This document shows positions 13,023-13,370 of a DNA stretch of 13,370 nucleotides, one piece after another. The notes beneath the pieces were generated by a model. It ran no database searches, was not told the DNA's origin, and saw only the letters and a program-made list of their open reading frames with translations. How positions within the stretch are numbered: the stretch's first letter is position 1; each line of letters opens with the position of its first letter. Source of the stretch: CAYGZA01 sp964354135 (lineage in GTDB: Bacteria > Planctomycetota > Planctomycetia > Pirellulales > Thermoguttaceae). The stretch lies in assembly GCA_964354135.1 (NCBI GenBank), contig CAYGZA010000185.1:1-13370 (forward strand), written 5' to 3'. Position numbers and translations under genes: made by a program.

Positions 13023-13059
13023 GCAGACTTCCGAAGTCTTGAAGACTTCGGAAGTCTGC
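13023..13059. repeat. Perfect 37-base palindrome (18-base arms, one central base)
   Basis: The 18 bases at 13023-13040 (starting GCAGACTTCCGAAG) are the exact reverse complement of 13042-13059, with a single G between them. It lies 24 bases after the stop of the S1-domain gene on the minus strand. A short TTT follows on that strand, so it could act as its terminator. The near-zero loop is more like a repeat or protein-binding palindrome than an ordinary terminator. Confidence 0.9.
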
Positions 13060-13082
13060 GGCGCGCGATTACCGGGCCACGG

Positions 13083-13370
13083 TTACGATTCTGCGGGCCC
13101 TTCGGGCGGGTTGACCCTGGACGGCGGGGCCGGAGATTCGGCCGGCGCCGCCGGCCCGGTCTGAATGAGCGGCCCGGTGGATCGCCCCACGCCGCCCCTG
13201 AGCTCGCTGGGGGGAATACCGGGGGTGGATGGGCCGGGCTCGGCCGGCGGGGCACCGCCCCCTCCCGACCACTCGACCCGCTTGCGCGACAGCCCGATCT
13301 TCCGCTCCTCCGAATCGACCCGGAGAATCTTCACATCGATCCGGTCGCCCACGTGGACCACTTCCTCCGG
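13083..13370 (-). CDS. S1-domain RNA-binding protein (ribosomal protein S1-like), C-terminal part
   Basis: Only the last 95 residues and the TAA stop (13083-13085) are in the window. The visible start PEEVVHVGDRIDVKILRVDS and the following EERKIGLSRKRVEW are the final strands of an S1 (OB-fold) RNA-binding repeat, as in ribosomal protein S1, which helps the 30S subunit bind mRNA. After this repeat comes a tail of about 60 residues made almost entirely of Pro, Gly, Ala, Ser, Glu and Arg (for example GGGGAPPAEPGPSTPGIPPS), with no recognisable domain. Ribosomal S1 of planctomycetes is the most likely identity, but other S1-repeat proteins cannot be excluded from this fragment. The gene is upstream of the sigma factor on the same strand, separated by about 250 bases and the 37-base palindrome. 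Confidence 0.8.
   Translation of the reverse strand, partial: PEEVVHVGDRIDVKILRVDSEERKIGLSRKRVEWSGGGGAPPAEPGPSTPGIPPSELRGGVGRSTGPLIQTGPAAPAESPAPPSRVNPPEGPAES

Noticed and set aside
1..13370. tRNA, rRNA, CRISPR array, intact insertion sequence or phage genes
   Set aside because: None was recognised by eye on either strand; the only repeats are the short palindromes and the coding tandem repeats listed.

Overview
The window is about 13.4 kb of GC-rich bacterial DNA. It most resembles a planctomycete chromosome (Pirellulales/Thermoguttaceae-like). The case rests on the mix of genes: an exopolysaccharide module in which a Wzz-like protein, an ExeA-type ATPase and a CpsD-like protein are encoded side by side, a short RpoD-like sigma factor without region 1.1, a ribosomal S1-type protein with a long Pro/Gly tail, several small secreted proteins of unknown function, and palindromic intergenic repeats. 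The lineage is an inference; there is no rRNA or other definitive marker here.

Layout. Positions 1-1329 (minus strand) hold the 5' part of S-adenosylhomocysteinase (ahcY) behind a good sigma70-type promoter, and a complete trpF. Positions 1629-5697 (plus strand) hold a compact three-gene exopolysaccharide assembly module: a polysaccharide co-polymerase, an ExeA/XrtA-associated-type AAA ATPase with a long acidic tail, and a CpsD-like protein whose P-loop has lost its lysine. Facing this module from its 3' side, on the minus strand at 5868-5955, is a very well-formed cyclic-di-GMP-I (GEMM) riboswitch. No recognisable gene follows it; transcription from it would run antisense into the CpsD-like gene. 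Positions 6029-8024 (minus) are a tightly spaced pair, a class IV PLP aminotransferase and a secreted alpha/beta hydrolase. A small secreted or lipoprotein gene (8228-8458, plus) is divergent from this pair. An O-antigen ligase/polymerase-family membrane protein (8588-10000, minus) may belong functionally with the exopolysaccharide module. A small secreted protein (10168-10518, minus) and adenine phosphoribosyltransferase (apt, minus) follow. A secreted Dabb-domain protein (11434-11853, plus) has a textbook promoter. The window ends with a short sigma factor (11987-12829, minus) and the 3' end of an S1-domain gene (minus).

How the parts fit. The co-polymerase, ATPase, CpsD-like protein and O-antigen-ligase-like protein would together control polymerisation and chain length of a surface polysaccharide. 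No glycosyltransferase, flippase or exosortase is in the window. Cyclic-di-GMP is the classic signal for exopolysaccharide production, so a c-di-GMP riboswitch aimed at the 3' end of this module is the most interesting observation here. Three palindromic intergenic elements (10046-10129, 11897-11973, 13023-13059) look like dispersed repeats and are the second most interesting group. ahcY, trpF, apt, the sigma factor and S1 are ordinary housekeeping genes.
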